Positions 1-8,285 of a stretch of DNA of 64,000 nucleotides are shown piece after piece. A program made the translations under genes and the position numbers. Where the stretch lies: assembly GCA_052274345.1 (NCBI GenBank), contig DAVZGP010000006.1, forward strand, positions 31,157 to 95,156, given 5' to 3'. The DNA comes from Clostridium_AD sp937920395 (GTDB taxonomy: Bacteria; Bacillota; Clostridia; Clostridiales; Clostridiaceae). Under the pieces are notes generated by a model that was not told the DNA's origin, ran no database searches, and saw only the letters and a list, made by a program, of their open reading frames with translations. Within the stretch, counting starts at the first letter, position 1, and the number at the start of each line of letters is the position of its first letter.

Positions 1-399
1 ACGCATAACATTTTTTGTATCATCTTCCAATGAAATAAAAGCATGACCGAACCCTTTAGGAATATATATCTGTTTCCGATTATTCTCACTTAATTCCACA
101 CTTACCCATTTCAAGTATGTAGAAGAGTCTTTTCGTAAATCAATAGCATAATCAATTCCCCTACCCTTAATACAAAATAATAGTTTAGCCTGTGGTTTTG
201 GGTTATTTTGAAAGTGTATGCCATACAGTGTACCTGCCTTCGCAGAACAATATATGCGTTCCTCTATATAATTAAAGTAAATTTCCCCTTTTTCCAATTC
301 ACTTTTACAATACAGTGGATAGGAAAGTCCTCTATTATCAGTATTAAACTCATATTCAAGAATTTTCACTTCTTCTAAAAATGTACTTATAACTTTCAA
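1..399 (-). CDS. rfbC: dTDP-4-dehydrorhamnose 3,5-epimerase-like protein (5' part; gene runs off the window)
   Basis: The 133 visible codons match the RmlC cupin family: YGIHFQ (family GLHYQ, catalytic His), a KLLFCIKG strand, DYAIDLRKDSSTY (family AVDLR..S.T), LSENN and IPKGFGHAFISLEDD in the family order. RmlC converts dTDP-4-keto-6-deoxyglucose to dTDP-4-keto-rhamnose for cell-surface polysaccharide; that role is inferred from family. The start is a TTG at 397-399 because AAAAGGAG lies about 7 bases upstream and the only nearby ATG, inside that site, hits a stop after four codons. The 3' end lies beyond base 1, so completeness and neighbours in that direction are unknown. A related sugar-nucleotide cupin epimerase with another substrate is possible. 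Confidence 0.85.
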   Translation of the reverse strand, partial: MKVISTFLEEVKILEYEFNTDNRGLSYPLYCKSELEKGEIYFNYIEERIYCSAKAGTLYGIHFQNNPKPQAKLLFCIKGRGIDYAIDLRKDSSTYLKWVSVELSENNRKQIYIPKGFGHAFISLEDDTKNVMR

Positions 400-564
400 A
401 AAATCACTCCTTTTCCATCAAATAATTAATTCATAATTCGTATTACTATTTACATCTCTCATATGCCACATTATATTACAATCTCGACGTAATTTATTTA
501 TATTAAATCCCACATCATAAGATATGTGTTACTTGCGACTATAAAAATTGTAAAATATATATAA

Positions 565-1194
565 TTAATTATTACTTACAAACTTTTCATACAAAATAGA
601 AATTTTTCTTAAAATATCTAAACTTTTAATGTAATTATCTTCTACCTCTAAAGAATGTACAGCTCCATCAATAACATGCAAATCAACTAAATGATTTGTG
701 CCTATTCTAAGAATCTGTTCTTTAGAAATAACTGAATCTTTTGTTCCCACTACTACAATACATTTTGAATTTTCTATATGAGTAAAGCAATTAGGTGTAG
801 GTGTCAGAAATAAATTGTTAACTTTATCATATCCAAGTCGTCTACTAATTTCTCCTGCAATCTCTGTACCGAAACTTTTACTAATAAAATAAATATTTTT
901 ATATGAATTTAAAAGCACTAATTTAATTGCTTCATATGACTCTTCTATTATATTATTAATAAACTGATAATTAAATGAATTATTAGTTTTAAAATAACCA
1001 TATTCTAAACTTAGGACATCACACCCTGAAAGTGATGTCACTTTTCTTGCATAATGAAGTAATGGTTTATCACAACTATATCCTCCACCTGGAAAAATAA
1101 CAACGATAGAATCGGATTTAATTGATTGACTTATTAACATATTAAATATGACATGGCCCCAAGATGATTTTATTTTAATAAAGGATTTATTCAT
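565..1194 (-). CDS. alpha/beta-hydrolase fold protein
   Basis: A 209-residue alpha/beta hydrolase without a recognised subfamily. An oxyanion-type FPGGG loop is at residues 34-38, a nucleophile elbow ISKSFG puts Ser107 in place, Asp153 lies in GTKDS and His180 in GAVHS, which together make a plausible Ser-Asp-His triad. No signal peptide or membrane segment is visible, so it is probably cytoplasmic. The ATG is preceded by AAAGGTGG. It lies 29 bases after the SnoaL-like gene on the same strand and may be co-transcribed with it. The substrate cannot be told from the sequence. Confidence 0.75.
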   Translation of the reverse strand: MNKSFIKIKSSWGHVIFNMLISQSIKSDSIVVIFPGGGYSCDKPLLHYARKVTSLSGCDVLSLEYGYFKTNNSFNYQFINNIIEESYEAIKLVLLNSYKNIYFISKSFGTEIAGEISRRLGYDKVNNLFLTPTPNCFTHIENSKCIVVVGTKDSVISKEQILRIGTNHLVDLHVIDGAVHSLEVEDNYIKSLDILRKISILYEKFVSNN

Positions 1195-1223
1195 AACTAT
1201 TAGCCACCTTTTTATTTTACATT

Positions 1224-1598
1224 TTACTTATAAGGGTAGTAATGTGGAATTTTAGATTGGAATTCTTTTAAACTAATAATATAATTATCATCATTAAATT
1301 CAATTATTGATACACCATCAAATTCCCCAATATTTCTTTCATATTCACATTTAAAATACCATTCAACAACTGTCATACTTGCTTGATTAATAAATTGTTT
1401 AATATCCCACTCTATTACTGTCCCTTGTTTATTCCAGTCTTTAAACCATCTTTTAATGCTATCTAATCCATGGTATTCAGGACCATAACATTCACTATAG
1501 ATTATGTTTGCGTCAAAAGTTGCTGTTAATATTAGGTCATTCTTGTCTAACCAGGATTGAAAATAATTTATAATGATTTGTTCACGTTCAATCAACAA
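1224..1598 (-). CDS. SnoaL-like / NTF2-fold protein
   Basis: A 124-residue protein with the layout of SnoaL-like NTF2-fold domains: an N-terminal helix (EREQIIINYFQSWLDKND), an FDANIIYSECYGPEYHG segment followed by a helix (DSIKRWFKDW), then beta strands ending in IISLKEFQSK. Such domains form a small cone-shaped pocket and act as cyclases, isomerases or binding proteins; no catalytic residues can be assigned here. The start is TTG at 1596-1598, chosen because AGGGGGTG lies just upstream and no ATG fits. Probably transcribed with the hydrolase that follows. Confidence 0.7.
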   Translation of the reverse strand: MLIEREQIIINYFQSWLDKNDLILTATFDANIIYSECYGPEYHGLDSIKRWFKDWNKQGTVIEWDIKQFINQASMTVVEWYFKCEYERNIGEFDGVSIIEFNDDNYIISLKEFQSKIPHYYPYK

Positions 1599-1743
1599 TT
1601 ACACCCCCTAAGATTATATGATTTTGTTCCAAAATAAATACTGCTATGACGTAATAGAAGAAAACTGTGACATAACTACTTAGGTATAATAAATAGATTT
1701 TGTGCATTATGAACTTGTTTCAGATTGATTTGTTATATAATAT

Positions 1744-2550
1744 TTAAAACTGTAAATTTTCTATTGAATATTGAAAATCCTTTTCAAAACCTATACTCTC
1801 TGAAACTTTATTTGAAGGTATATTATCTTTATTACACTGCCAAAATGGTATTATATTATTTTCGATACAATACTCCATACAAGCTGCTGCTGTAAGTTTT
1901 CCATAGCCATTTCCTCTATATTTCTCTATAGTCTCTAACCCAAATTCAAACTCTTTATCACTAACAAATGCCGATAAACACCAGCTTACAACTATATCTC
2001 CTTTTATTAAACAGTATCCTATTCCCTTAGAAGTAAAATTGCTTGCCGAGTACCAAAAGGAATTTACCCAACCGTCTACATCATCTATATACTTTAATTC
2101 CTTTCTTTCCAAAAGCTTTTCATCAATAATTACCATAGAACAGTCTTTTGGTATATTTTCTCTCCAATTTATTTTTAATACTTTAAATTTATAAACATTT
2201 CTATCTATTTTTGTGCAATTTTCTTGCTGTAATAGGGTATCAAGCTTATTGTCAAATTCCTTTGAATAATAGAAATCAAAACATGGTATGTACTTTTTTG
2301 CAGCACGCGTCTTAAGCTCTTCAACTATCAACTTATTTATCTCTATATTAAATTCGTTAATATATTCACCTTCAATTAGCAGTTCTCCCATCATGTCCCA
2401 CACTAAAGCAGTTTTGGGGTTTTCAATATTATCAACGTATATTTCTCCTGGTGTATTCCCATTAATTACAGATTTTATAACGATATTAAAGGTTAATTCT
2501 TTAAAAATATGCTCCACTTTTTTATATTCACACAGCTTTAATTTATACAT
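1744..2550 (-). CDS. GNAT family acetyltransferase (ZmaR-like GNAT_acetyltran type)
   Basis: A 268-residue protein with a GNAT fold in its C-terminal half: a beta strand and acetyl-CoA loop ETIEKYRGNGYG (RGNGYG at residues 212-217) then a C-terminal EsIGF signature. The long N-terminal part is typical of the GNAT_acetyltran family that includes the zwittermicin A resistance acetyltransferase. It would transfer an acetyl group from acetyl-CoA to an amine; the acceptor is unknown. The ATG is preceded by GAGGAAGTG. It stands alone, with 145 bases to the next gene downstream. Confidence 0.8.
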   Translation of the reverse strand: MYKLKLCEYKKVEHIFKELTFNIVIKSVINGNTPGEIYVDNIENPKTALVWDMMGELLIEGEYINEFNIEINKLIVEELKTRAAKKYIPCFDFYYSKEFDNKLDTLLQQENCTKIDRNVYKFKVLKINWRENIPKDCSMVIIDEKLLERKELKYIDDVDGWVNSFWYSASNFTSKGIGYCLIKGDIVVSWCLSAFVSDKEFEFGLETIEKYRGNGYGKLTAAACMEYCIENNIIPFWQCNKDNIPSNKVSESIGFEKDFQYSIENLQF

Positions 2551-2787
2551 ATAATCACTTCCTCACATAAATAAAAAGTTAAAATATATTATTGGACAAT
2601 ATAATACATAGTCGCCATATCTCTGTTATTCTTTTCCCCTATACTCATCAATTAAATATTCATTTTTCCAACTTCTCATTATTAGCCTAATGGGTATATA
2701 GATAATTAGAAGTTATAAACCATATAACAGTATTATTTCTGATACGATTTACCGTAAGGATTATAACGTAGACTTTTAAATAACATA

Positions 2788-2958
2788 TTAATTAAAAACA
2801 TCAGGATTAGCATTGTTTCCATTCTTAACAACAGCCATACCTTCAATAAAAATAAATATTTTTCCATTCCTTCATCAATTAACGAATCCTCATAATCAAC
2901 TATTGCCGCTATAAATGCACAAACAACCATTTAAAAATCTTTGTAGGCTTGATATCAC
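2788..2958 (-). pseudogene. degenerate short reading frame with ribosome binding site
   Basis: AAGGAG followed by GTG (2956-2958) opens a 57-codon frame that ends at TAA 2788-2790 but is broken by four in-frame stops, all TGA. The first 20 codons and the last 27 (ending GNNANPDVFN) read like coding sequence, the middle does not. I do not recognise a family. A different frame across 2733-2930 gives a hydrophobic 65-residue peptide that is probably a shadow. Best read as a decayed small gene. Confidence 0.25.
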
Positions 2959-3027
2959 AAATAACTCCTTATAAATTTAATCATATATCTTATTATTTAT
3001 ATCATCTTAAGATATCAAATGCTCATT

Positions 3028-3408
3028 TTAAGTAATGCTTTTTATCGCTGCTTGAATCCCAATATCAATTAATTTAGTTGCTATTTGTTCTATTGCTTTA
3101 ATAGTAAATTGGATTCCTTTTTCTTTCATAACATTTTTTGTTTTACTCCACACATTATCATCTTTTATTTTCTCAAGAAATTCATGTCCTTTCCAAGTAA
3201 GAGCTCCTACACCAAAATCTATTATTTCATCATCTGCATAAATACCTTTGTAGTCACTAATAAATTCAGCATCATAACATAAACTACAATGATATGCTAT
3301 TGTTTTAAAATTATATCCCTCTATTTCAATGTCATATAAAGCAACATCGATATAATTTTTTTCAATATATAATAATATCTTTCTTATAACATCCATATCT
3401 CTTTTCAT
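3028..3408 (-). CDS. DUF2513 family protein
   Basis: 126 residues with the DUF2513 layout: MKRDMDVIRKILLYIEKNY at the start, a central YHCSLCYDAEFI segment, and the ALTWKGHEFLEKIKDDNVW motif followed by a helical tail. Members are common in phages, plasmids and genomic islands; the molecular function is not known. GGGGGAT precedes the ATG. The gene starts 60 bases after the end of the decayed cyclase gene on the same strand, so the two probably formed an operon. No membrane segment is evident, although the last 25 residues form an amphipathic Ile/Ala-rich helix. Confidence 0.8.
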   Translation of the reverse strand: MKRDMDVIRKILLYIEKNYIDVALYDIEIEGYNFKTIAYHCSLCYDAEFISDYKGIYADDEIIDFGVGALTWKGHEFLEKIKDDNVWSKTKNVMKEKGIQFTIKAIEQIATKLIDIGIQAAIKSIT

Positions 3409-3468
3409 TTTTATCTATCCCCCACTATTAAAAGTTATCTTTTATATTAACTTATTTACGTTGCCAAT

Positions 3469-4313
3469 CTAAAATTCTATAACTTGTTGTTGCTCTAGCT
3501 TTTCATACGAGGCATATTTTAATACATCTTCCATCTCAGGACACGCACATATGACGTAACTTGAATGTTCAAACCTTCAAATACTCAATCTATACTTTTC
3601 CTCTCCATGTTCTTTCTTCTTATCCAATTCATTATTAACATAGTTCATATGCCAACAAAGTTTTTGGTATACACGTTCTGAATATTCTCCATTACTTTTC
3701 ATCGCTTCCTCTTTCATCAGCTCAAAACCTCCCTTTAAAAATCTACCTCCAAAATGTTGAACGTTTAAATAATTTAAAAAATATGTATTGTCGAAATCAG
3801 GAACCAGATAATTTTTCAATTCATTATTGCCTTTAATTTTTAATATAATATCAGGATCAACTACTACTCTTGGATATATGGCAATACTATTTTCCAAACT
3901 ATAAGCTTTAAGTAATGCATCTCCCCAAACCATCGTTCATCAAAAAATAATTCTCCAATAGCAATCCCTCCACGAGCTAACCAACCAACTGAATCACTAG
4001 CTGCTGTGCATTGAAATAACACTACCCAATTAAGAAGACTTTTTATTGTAAGTATACGTTTCTCATATTCTTCATCTAACTTTTTAACAATAATAATATT
4101 GTCAGAAAATATCTTGATTTTCATTCCTTCAAAGTCTTTAATTCCAATTTCTTTTTCACATAAATCTATTACATACCTATATAAATTATATAATTTATTC
4201 AAAGGAATCTTCTGACTGTCCTTACTTAACTGCATTCTTGAAGTCACACCTAACATATCTATATATGCAACTACATACTGAGATGTTTCTCTCATATTCA
4301 TCAATGTTTTCAT
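3469..4313 (-). pseudogene. class III nucleotidyl-cyclase-like protein (Pycsar-type), broken by a frameshift and a stop
   Basis: Two overlapping frames and a tail make one about 280-residue protein. Frame one carries YVVAYIDMLGV (Asp19) and IKIFSDN (Asp71), the two metal-binding aspartates of class III cyclases, then ARGGIAIGELFFDE. Near base 3930 the frame shifts and continues as MVWGDALLKAYSLEN, AIYPRVVVDPD and FDNTYFLNYL. An in-frame TGA at 3577-3579 interrupts the tail, which resumes with SSYVICACPEMEDVLKYAS and ends at TAG 3469-3471. The motif order fits the cyclase family of the Pycsar phage-defence systems (known), but the cyclic nucleotide product cannot be read. AAAGGAGAT is best spaced for an ATG in another frame, so the 5' end may also be damaged. 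The DUF2513 gene follows directly. Confidence 0.65.
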
Positions 4314-4730
4314 AAATCATCATAACCTATTATCTCCTTTAAATATTAGAATTTTCTTATATCATTATAAGCAATTTTCTAATTTTCCAATTAAACCTCT
4401 AGACAAACAGTGCAAACACATGAGAATAAATAATTACATAAGAAAATTACCAAAACCAAATTTCTATAAATCCGCTTATTATGTTTGTCCTAAAGCATTT
4501 TATTGGTGATAGTATAGTATTGTAGACAAACAATATATTAACATTTAGACGTCCGTTTATAAATCAGTGTGACTGTGCAGTAGTTTAGATAAATTTTATC
4601 TTCGCTTTGACCCACTAATCATATATTGTTGACAAAAGATTCATACAACTAAATATAGGCTAAAAACACAAATACTATATAATTAATATTTTAATGATTA
4701 ACTATTTTCTTTAATAAAGTTGTAATAGCA
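4314..4730. other. intergenic stretch without a recognisable gene
   Basis: Very AT-rich, with stops in all frames. It must hold the promoter of the cyclase gene at the low end. A plus-strand TTGACA at 4629-4634 has an AT-rich box 17 bases on, but no gene lies downstream of it on that strand. Nothing else could be supported. Confidence 0.5.
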
Positions 4731-6242
4731 TTAATAATCATACTCTGGTGAGCATCTCTTACAAAATCCATCTCCACCCATATTTGACCAAGGCAACACT
4801 CTACCACACGAAGTACACGTTGCAACATCGTTATGAGAATAACAATAATCACATATTAAACCCTCATCATTATAGTTATATTCGCCTTCTCTCTCTTGGC
4901 ACATAATACATAAATCATCTTTCTCAATAAATTGACTTTCAATTACCTCAATATTATCTATTAAAAAATTTTCATAATCAGTATCTAAGTCTTCTAAATC
5001 ATCATTTTCATAATCAATGTTCCTACTAAGACTAAAATTACCTCTAAATTGGGTAGTACCAATACCTATACCTATATCATATATATCATCTCTTTCATCA
5101 TCAAAATTAACAAAGCCATTAAATTTAATATGAATTTTAAATTCAACATTATAAATCACTTCATTTTCTTTAAACTCTACAAATACATCAGTTATATTAG
5201 GTACAGACGCATCTATCAATTTAATTACGTTGATGTCTCTCGATGAATTATCAATAATTTGGTATGGATCTATCGTATCTATATATTTCTGGAATTCACG
5301 TTCAAAATCACCATCTACTTTTCCATCAAAAACTACTTTAATATAGTCTAAAGCATCTAATTCTAACTGAGTGTTAATAGTATTAATATTTAACATTTTT
5401 GATAAATTAGGAATTAGTTCATTTAAGGTAATCATATTAAAATGCTTATTGAATTGTACGAATATATCAAATTCTTCAATTAATTCATTTCTTGGCCCGA
5501 CTATAACTTTTTGGCCATTTTCTTGAGATGTTTCCCACCAATCTTCTTTAGTATCTCTAGTAACAAACAGTATTTCCTTATTATTAAATTTAGCATATTC
5601 TAGTATCTGTTTCCAAACTATTAAATCCCCAAACTTTGTTAAGTCATCTTTTTCTCTTGCATCCATATATCCAGGTGGAATTAAGTATTTGTACCTAATT
5701 TCACCTTCTTGATATATTTTAATTAAGTCTAAGATGTTATATTCTCTTCCAATGTTACCAGTAGAAATTATTTTTTCTACAAATTCTTCAACTATATTAT
5801 TTCTTAATAAATTCTTATTTCTTATCTCTTCTTCATTTATACCATCATTAAAACTACTTACTTGTTGACTTAATGCATTAAGATTATTAATAATATTATG
5901 TTCTAATATATCAATATTAGGAAAATGAAATTGCTTATATCTAAAAAATTTACTTCCTATGCTATCCAGTGTTGTTTTAATAATACTGTTAATTTCTTTA
6001 GGTATATTCTTATACTTATTAAACTGCTGTTTTTTTATTAAATCTTTATTTTTATTAAATTCTACCTTAACCTGAAATGGTATCCACAATTGCTCATTTA
6101 CATTTGATAGAACATTAATGATATCCTCAGTAGCATCCGCAGAATATCTATAAAGGTCCAATAGAATATTAGCATCAAGCACGATAATTGGGCTTTTATC
6201 CCATATTATTTTAAAAACTTCAAAATTTGTAGATTTACTCAA
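4731..6242 (-). CDS. PIN-like domain protein with C-terminal zinc ribbons
   Basis: 503 residues in three parts. Residues 18-235 form a PIN-like (PIN_8/DUF4935-type) nuclease domain with acidic residues in the expected places: Asp23 (VLDANILLDLYRYS), Glu61 (VKVEF), Asp206 (FGDLIVWKQ) and Asp230 (VTRDTKEDWW). Residues about 285-430 are a poorly conserved beta-rich region. Residues 445-497 hold four CxxC pairs (445/448, 464/467, 476/479, 494/497), which suggests two zinc ribbons. PIN domains are metal-dependent RNases or, in this subfamily, proteins often found in defence loci (known). The TTG start at 6240-6242 is preceded by AGGGGGA at good spacing. It stands alone, with no antitoxin gene visible. 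Confidence 0.75.
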   Translation of the reverse strand: MSKSTNFEVFKIIWDKSPIIVLDANILLDLYRYSADATEDIINVLSNVNEQLWIPFQVKVEFNKNKDLIKKQQFNKYKNIPKEINSIIKTTLDSIGSKFFRYKQFHFPNIDILEHNIINNLNALSQQVSSFNDGINEEEIRNKNLLRNNIVEEFVEKIISTGNIGREYNILDLIKIYQEGEIRYKYLIPPGYMDAREKDDLTKFGDLIVWKQILEYAKFNNKEILFVTRDTKEDWWETSQENGQKVIVGPRNELIEEFDIFVQFNKHFNMITLNELIPNLSKMLNINTINTQLELDALDYIKVVFDGKVDGDFEREFQKYIDTIDPYQIIDNSSRDINVIKLIDASVPNITDVFVEFKENEVIYNVEFKIHIKFNGFVNFDDERDDIYDIGIGIGTTQFRGNFSLSRNIDYENDDLEDLDTDYENFLIDNIEVIESQFIEKDDLCIMCQEREGEYNYNDEGLICDYCYSHNDVATCTSCGRVLPWSNMGGDGFCKRCSPEYDY

Positions 6243-6931
6243 AGTTATTCCCCCTACTATCCTTTAGCAACTCAAATTTAAATAATTCCATTTCTAACAC
6301 CATATAATACTGTATTCCCGACACTCATGAACACAGTGTTAGTTTAAAGACCTGCCCATTATAGACATTATATGTTGTTTTTAAGTTCCTTATTTATGTA
6401 GTAAAAACCTACTGCTTTCTTTAACTTAATTCTACATAAATTTATCTTTTCCTTCAATATTTGTAAAAAGTATAAAAATAAAACCCTAGGTTACCCTAGA
6501 TCTTCGTAAACTATTTTTTAACTTATCAGTTTTTCTCTTCATCATTACCACATTTGCATAGTAATTTTATCTTGCTTCCTCCTACTTGGTTTCTTGATTG
6601 TTTGTTGACATTGTATATATCAAATTAATTTGATGAAAAACTTAAGTATGAGCAAGATATCATATCCAAACCCATTACAAAAATCAGTAACGTAGCATAA
6701 AATTCCTCTTTAAAGCATTGCACCCACACTTTTCAATAAAAATAAATATACTATTATAGTAATTCTTTTTATTGATTTCATTTACAAAACAGTTATAAGT
6801 CCACTTATTCTTATTTAACCCAGTTATATATGTATAACCGTTTGAGGTGTTTCATTCTGCTACATCAGTAATATTGCATTACTGTAAAACGTGAATCAAT
6901 TCTGACTTTGTTAATCCATTCCACGCAAAAA
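6243..6931. other. long intergenic stretch with a possible zinc-ribbon gene stub
   Basis: About 690 bases with no normal gene. On the minus strand AGGAGG is followed at proper spacing by an ATA-initiated run (6526-6570) reading KLLCKCGNDEEKN and then TGA. The start KLLCKCGN resembles the beginning of small zinc-ribbon proteins, so this may be a gene that lost its ATG and its 3' part. A short CTAGG/CCTAG stem with a T-rich 3' side (6486-6499, minus sense) could be its terminator. The rest shows nothing I can support. Confidence 0.3.
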
Positions 6932-6965
6932 AAGGATATTATTACTTTCTGACTATAATATCCTT
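6932..6965 (-). terminator. Rho-independent terminator
   Basis: An 11-bp perfect stem (AAGGATATTAT / ATAATATCCTT) with a 12-base loop, followed on the minus strand by a run of T. It lies 28 bases past the stop of the helix-turn-helix gene at 6994 and ends that two-gene operon. Confidence 0.85.
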
Positions 6966-6993
6966 GTATACACTGTTTTTTTATATTGTATTA

Positions 6994-8283
6994 CTATATT
7001 AACCTCTCGATGCCAATTGCTTTTGCTTCATTAAGTATATTGGCAACAGGATTATTGCTTTCTGCTTTTTTACGCACTAAACTAATATATGCTAACAGAA
7101 GTTCCTTGGTATTATCATCAGTTGTAGTAACTACGAGTGATTCTAACTCATCAGCATATTTACGTAACCTTTCAGATTTATACCAACTTTCCATTTGCTG
7201 TTCCATACTTTCAACTAAGTGCTCTATTTTAACTCTTTCTTCTTCTATCTCATAAAGGATTTCTTTTTCTTTACGTTTTACATCGTTCTCGCGTTCTTTT
7301 ATAATATTGGCTATTTTTACTGTATTGGATAATCTGCATAGTGCAATTAAAATTTCTCCCAGTTGGTCTTCAATTCTACAATTGCATTTGTCTTCAAACT
7401 TTAATAGAACCTCCAGAACCTTGTTTCTTTCACCATAATAATAAATTTCTTTAAATTCCATTATAAGTTCCCCACTAAAAACCTTCTCATATGAAGGTCT
7501 AAAACTCTTTTTCACATTTTCTTCTTGAGAATTCGACAACAATGATCTCCGTCTCACCTTGCGCTCAGATATTACAAATGAAACATTATATCCATTGAAA
7601 TCAATAAATGCGTAGTCTTCTTCTCGTAACTCAACTATAATTCTTCCTTCTAGTTGTCTTATAGCCTTAATCAACGTATCCATGATTCTAAATACCCTAC
7701 CAATTTCCTTATCTGACACATTAATTGGAATAGCTGCTTTATTATTTTGATATTTAATTTTTGAATTACTGAACATGCTGAAAGTAATGTCTTTAAATTT
7801 ATGCTCCGCATCACGTGCTTTTCGATATGCCACCTCACTTTGATGAGCCGTAATAAGTGACTCATAAGTATCTATCCTTTTAGGGACCTTGATTTTGCTA
7901 CACCATTTAAGAAATCTTATTTTTGAGTTTGAAGTTAACAGATCTAAGCTGTCTAATCCTTTGAGCACTTCATCTGATAAATCATCAACATTAATAAGCT
8001 TTAAAATCTTATTATCTTCTTTATTTTTTAGTCCCTCACCGCCATTTTGGGAAACGTTACTTCTTATTGGTGGTAGCTTAGGTTTTTTAACCACTGGTTT
8101 ACCAACACTAATTTTAGCCCAATAGCCTGCCGGTGGCAGTGGAATACCTAACTTTCTACATCTTTTACGTAATCCTGTATCAGAGATTTCATAACGTTTT
8201 GCTACTGTTACTATAGGTTCTTTCCAAACCTCATTATATAATTGCTTCCTTTGTTCAAGGATGCTCATATCATCAATTTCCAT
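6994..8283 (-). CDS. helix-turn-helix / coiled-coil protein of unknown function
   Basis: 429 residues. The N-terminus (residues 16-56) looks like a helix-turn-helix, KEPIVTVAKRYEISDTGLRK, followed by the signature RKLGIPLPPAGYW, which recurs in uncharacterised proteins of mobile regions. A basic, proline-rich linker follows (SVGKPVVKKPKLPP). Residues about 330-395 are rich in Glu, Lys and Arg and predict a coiled coil. No enzyme motif is visible. The ATG is 2 bases after the stop of the 549-residue gene, with a GAGGAGG site lying in that gene's last codons, so the two are translationally coupled. Probably a DNA-binding partner of the upstream protein; function unknown. Confidence 0.6.
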   Translation of the reverse strand: MEIDDMSILEQRKQLYNEVWKEPIVTVAKRYEISDTGLRKRCRKLGIPLPPAGYWAKISVGKPVVKKPKLPPIRSNVSQNGGEGLKNKEDNKILKLINVDDLSDEVLKGLDSLDLLTSNSKIRFLKWCSKIKVPKRIDTYESLITAHQSEVAYRKARDAEHKFKDITFSMFSNSKIKYQNNKAAIPINVSDKEIGRVFRIMDTLIKAIRQLEGRIIVELREEDYAFIDFNGYNVSFVISERKVRRRSLLSNSQEENVKKSFRPSYEKVFSGELIMEFKEIYYYGERNKVLEVLLKFEDKCNCRIEDQLGEILIALCRLSNTVKIANIIKERENDVKRKEKEILYEIEEERVKIEHLVESMEQQMESWYKSERLRKYADELESLVVTTTDDNTKELLLAYISLVRKKAESNNPVANILNEAKAIGIERLI

Positions 8284-8285
8284 AT

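Noticed and set aside
2733..2930. 65-residue membrane protein on the minus strand
   Set aside because: It has a stop directly before its ATG, no SD, and overlaps a better SD-led but decayed frame; hydrophobicity is common in shadow frames of AT-rich DNA.
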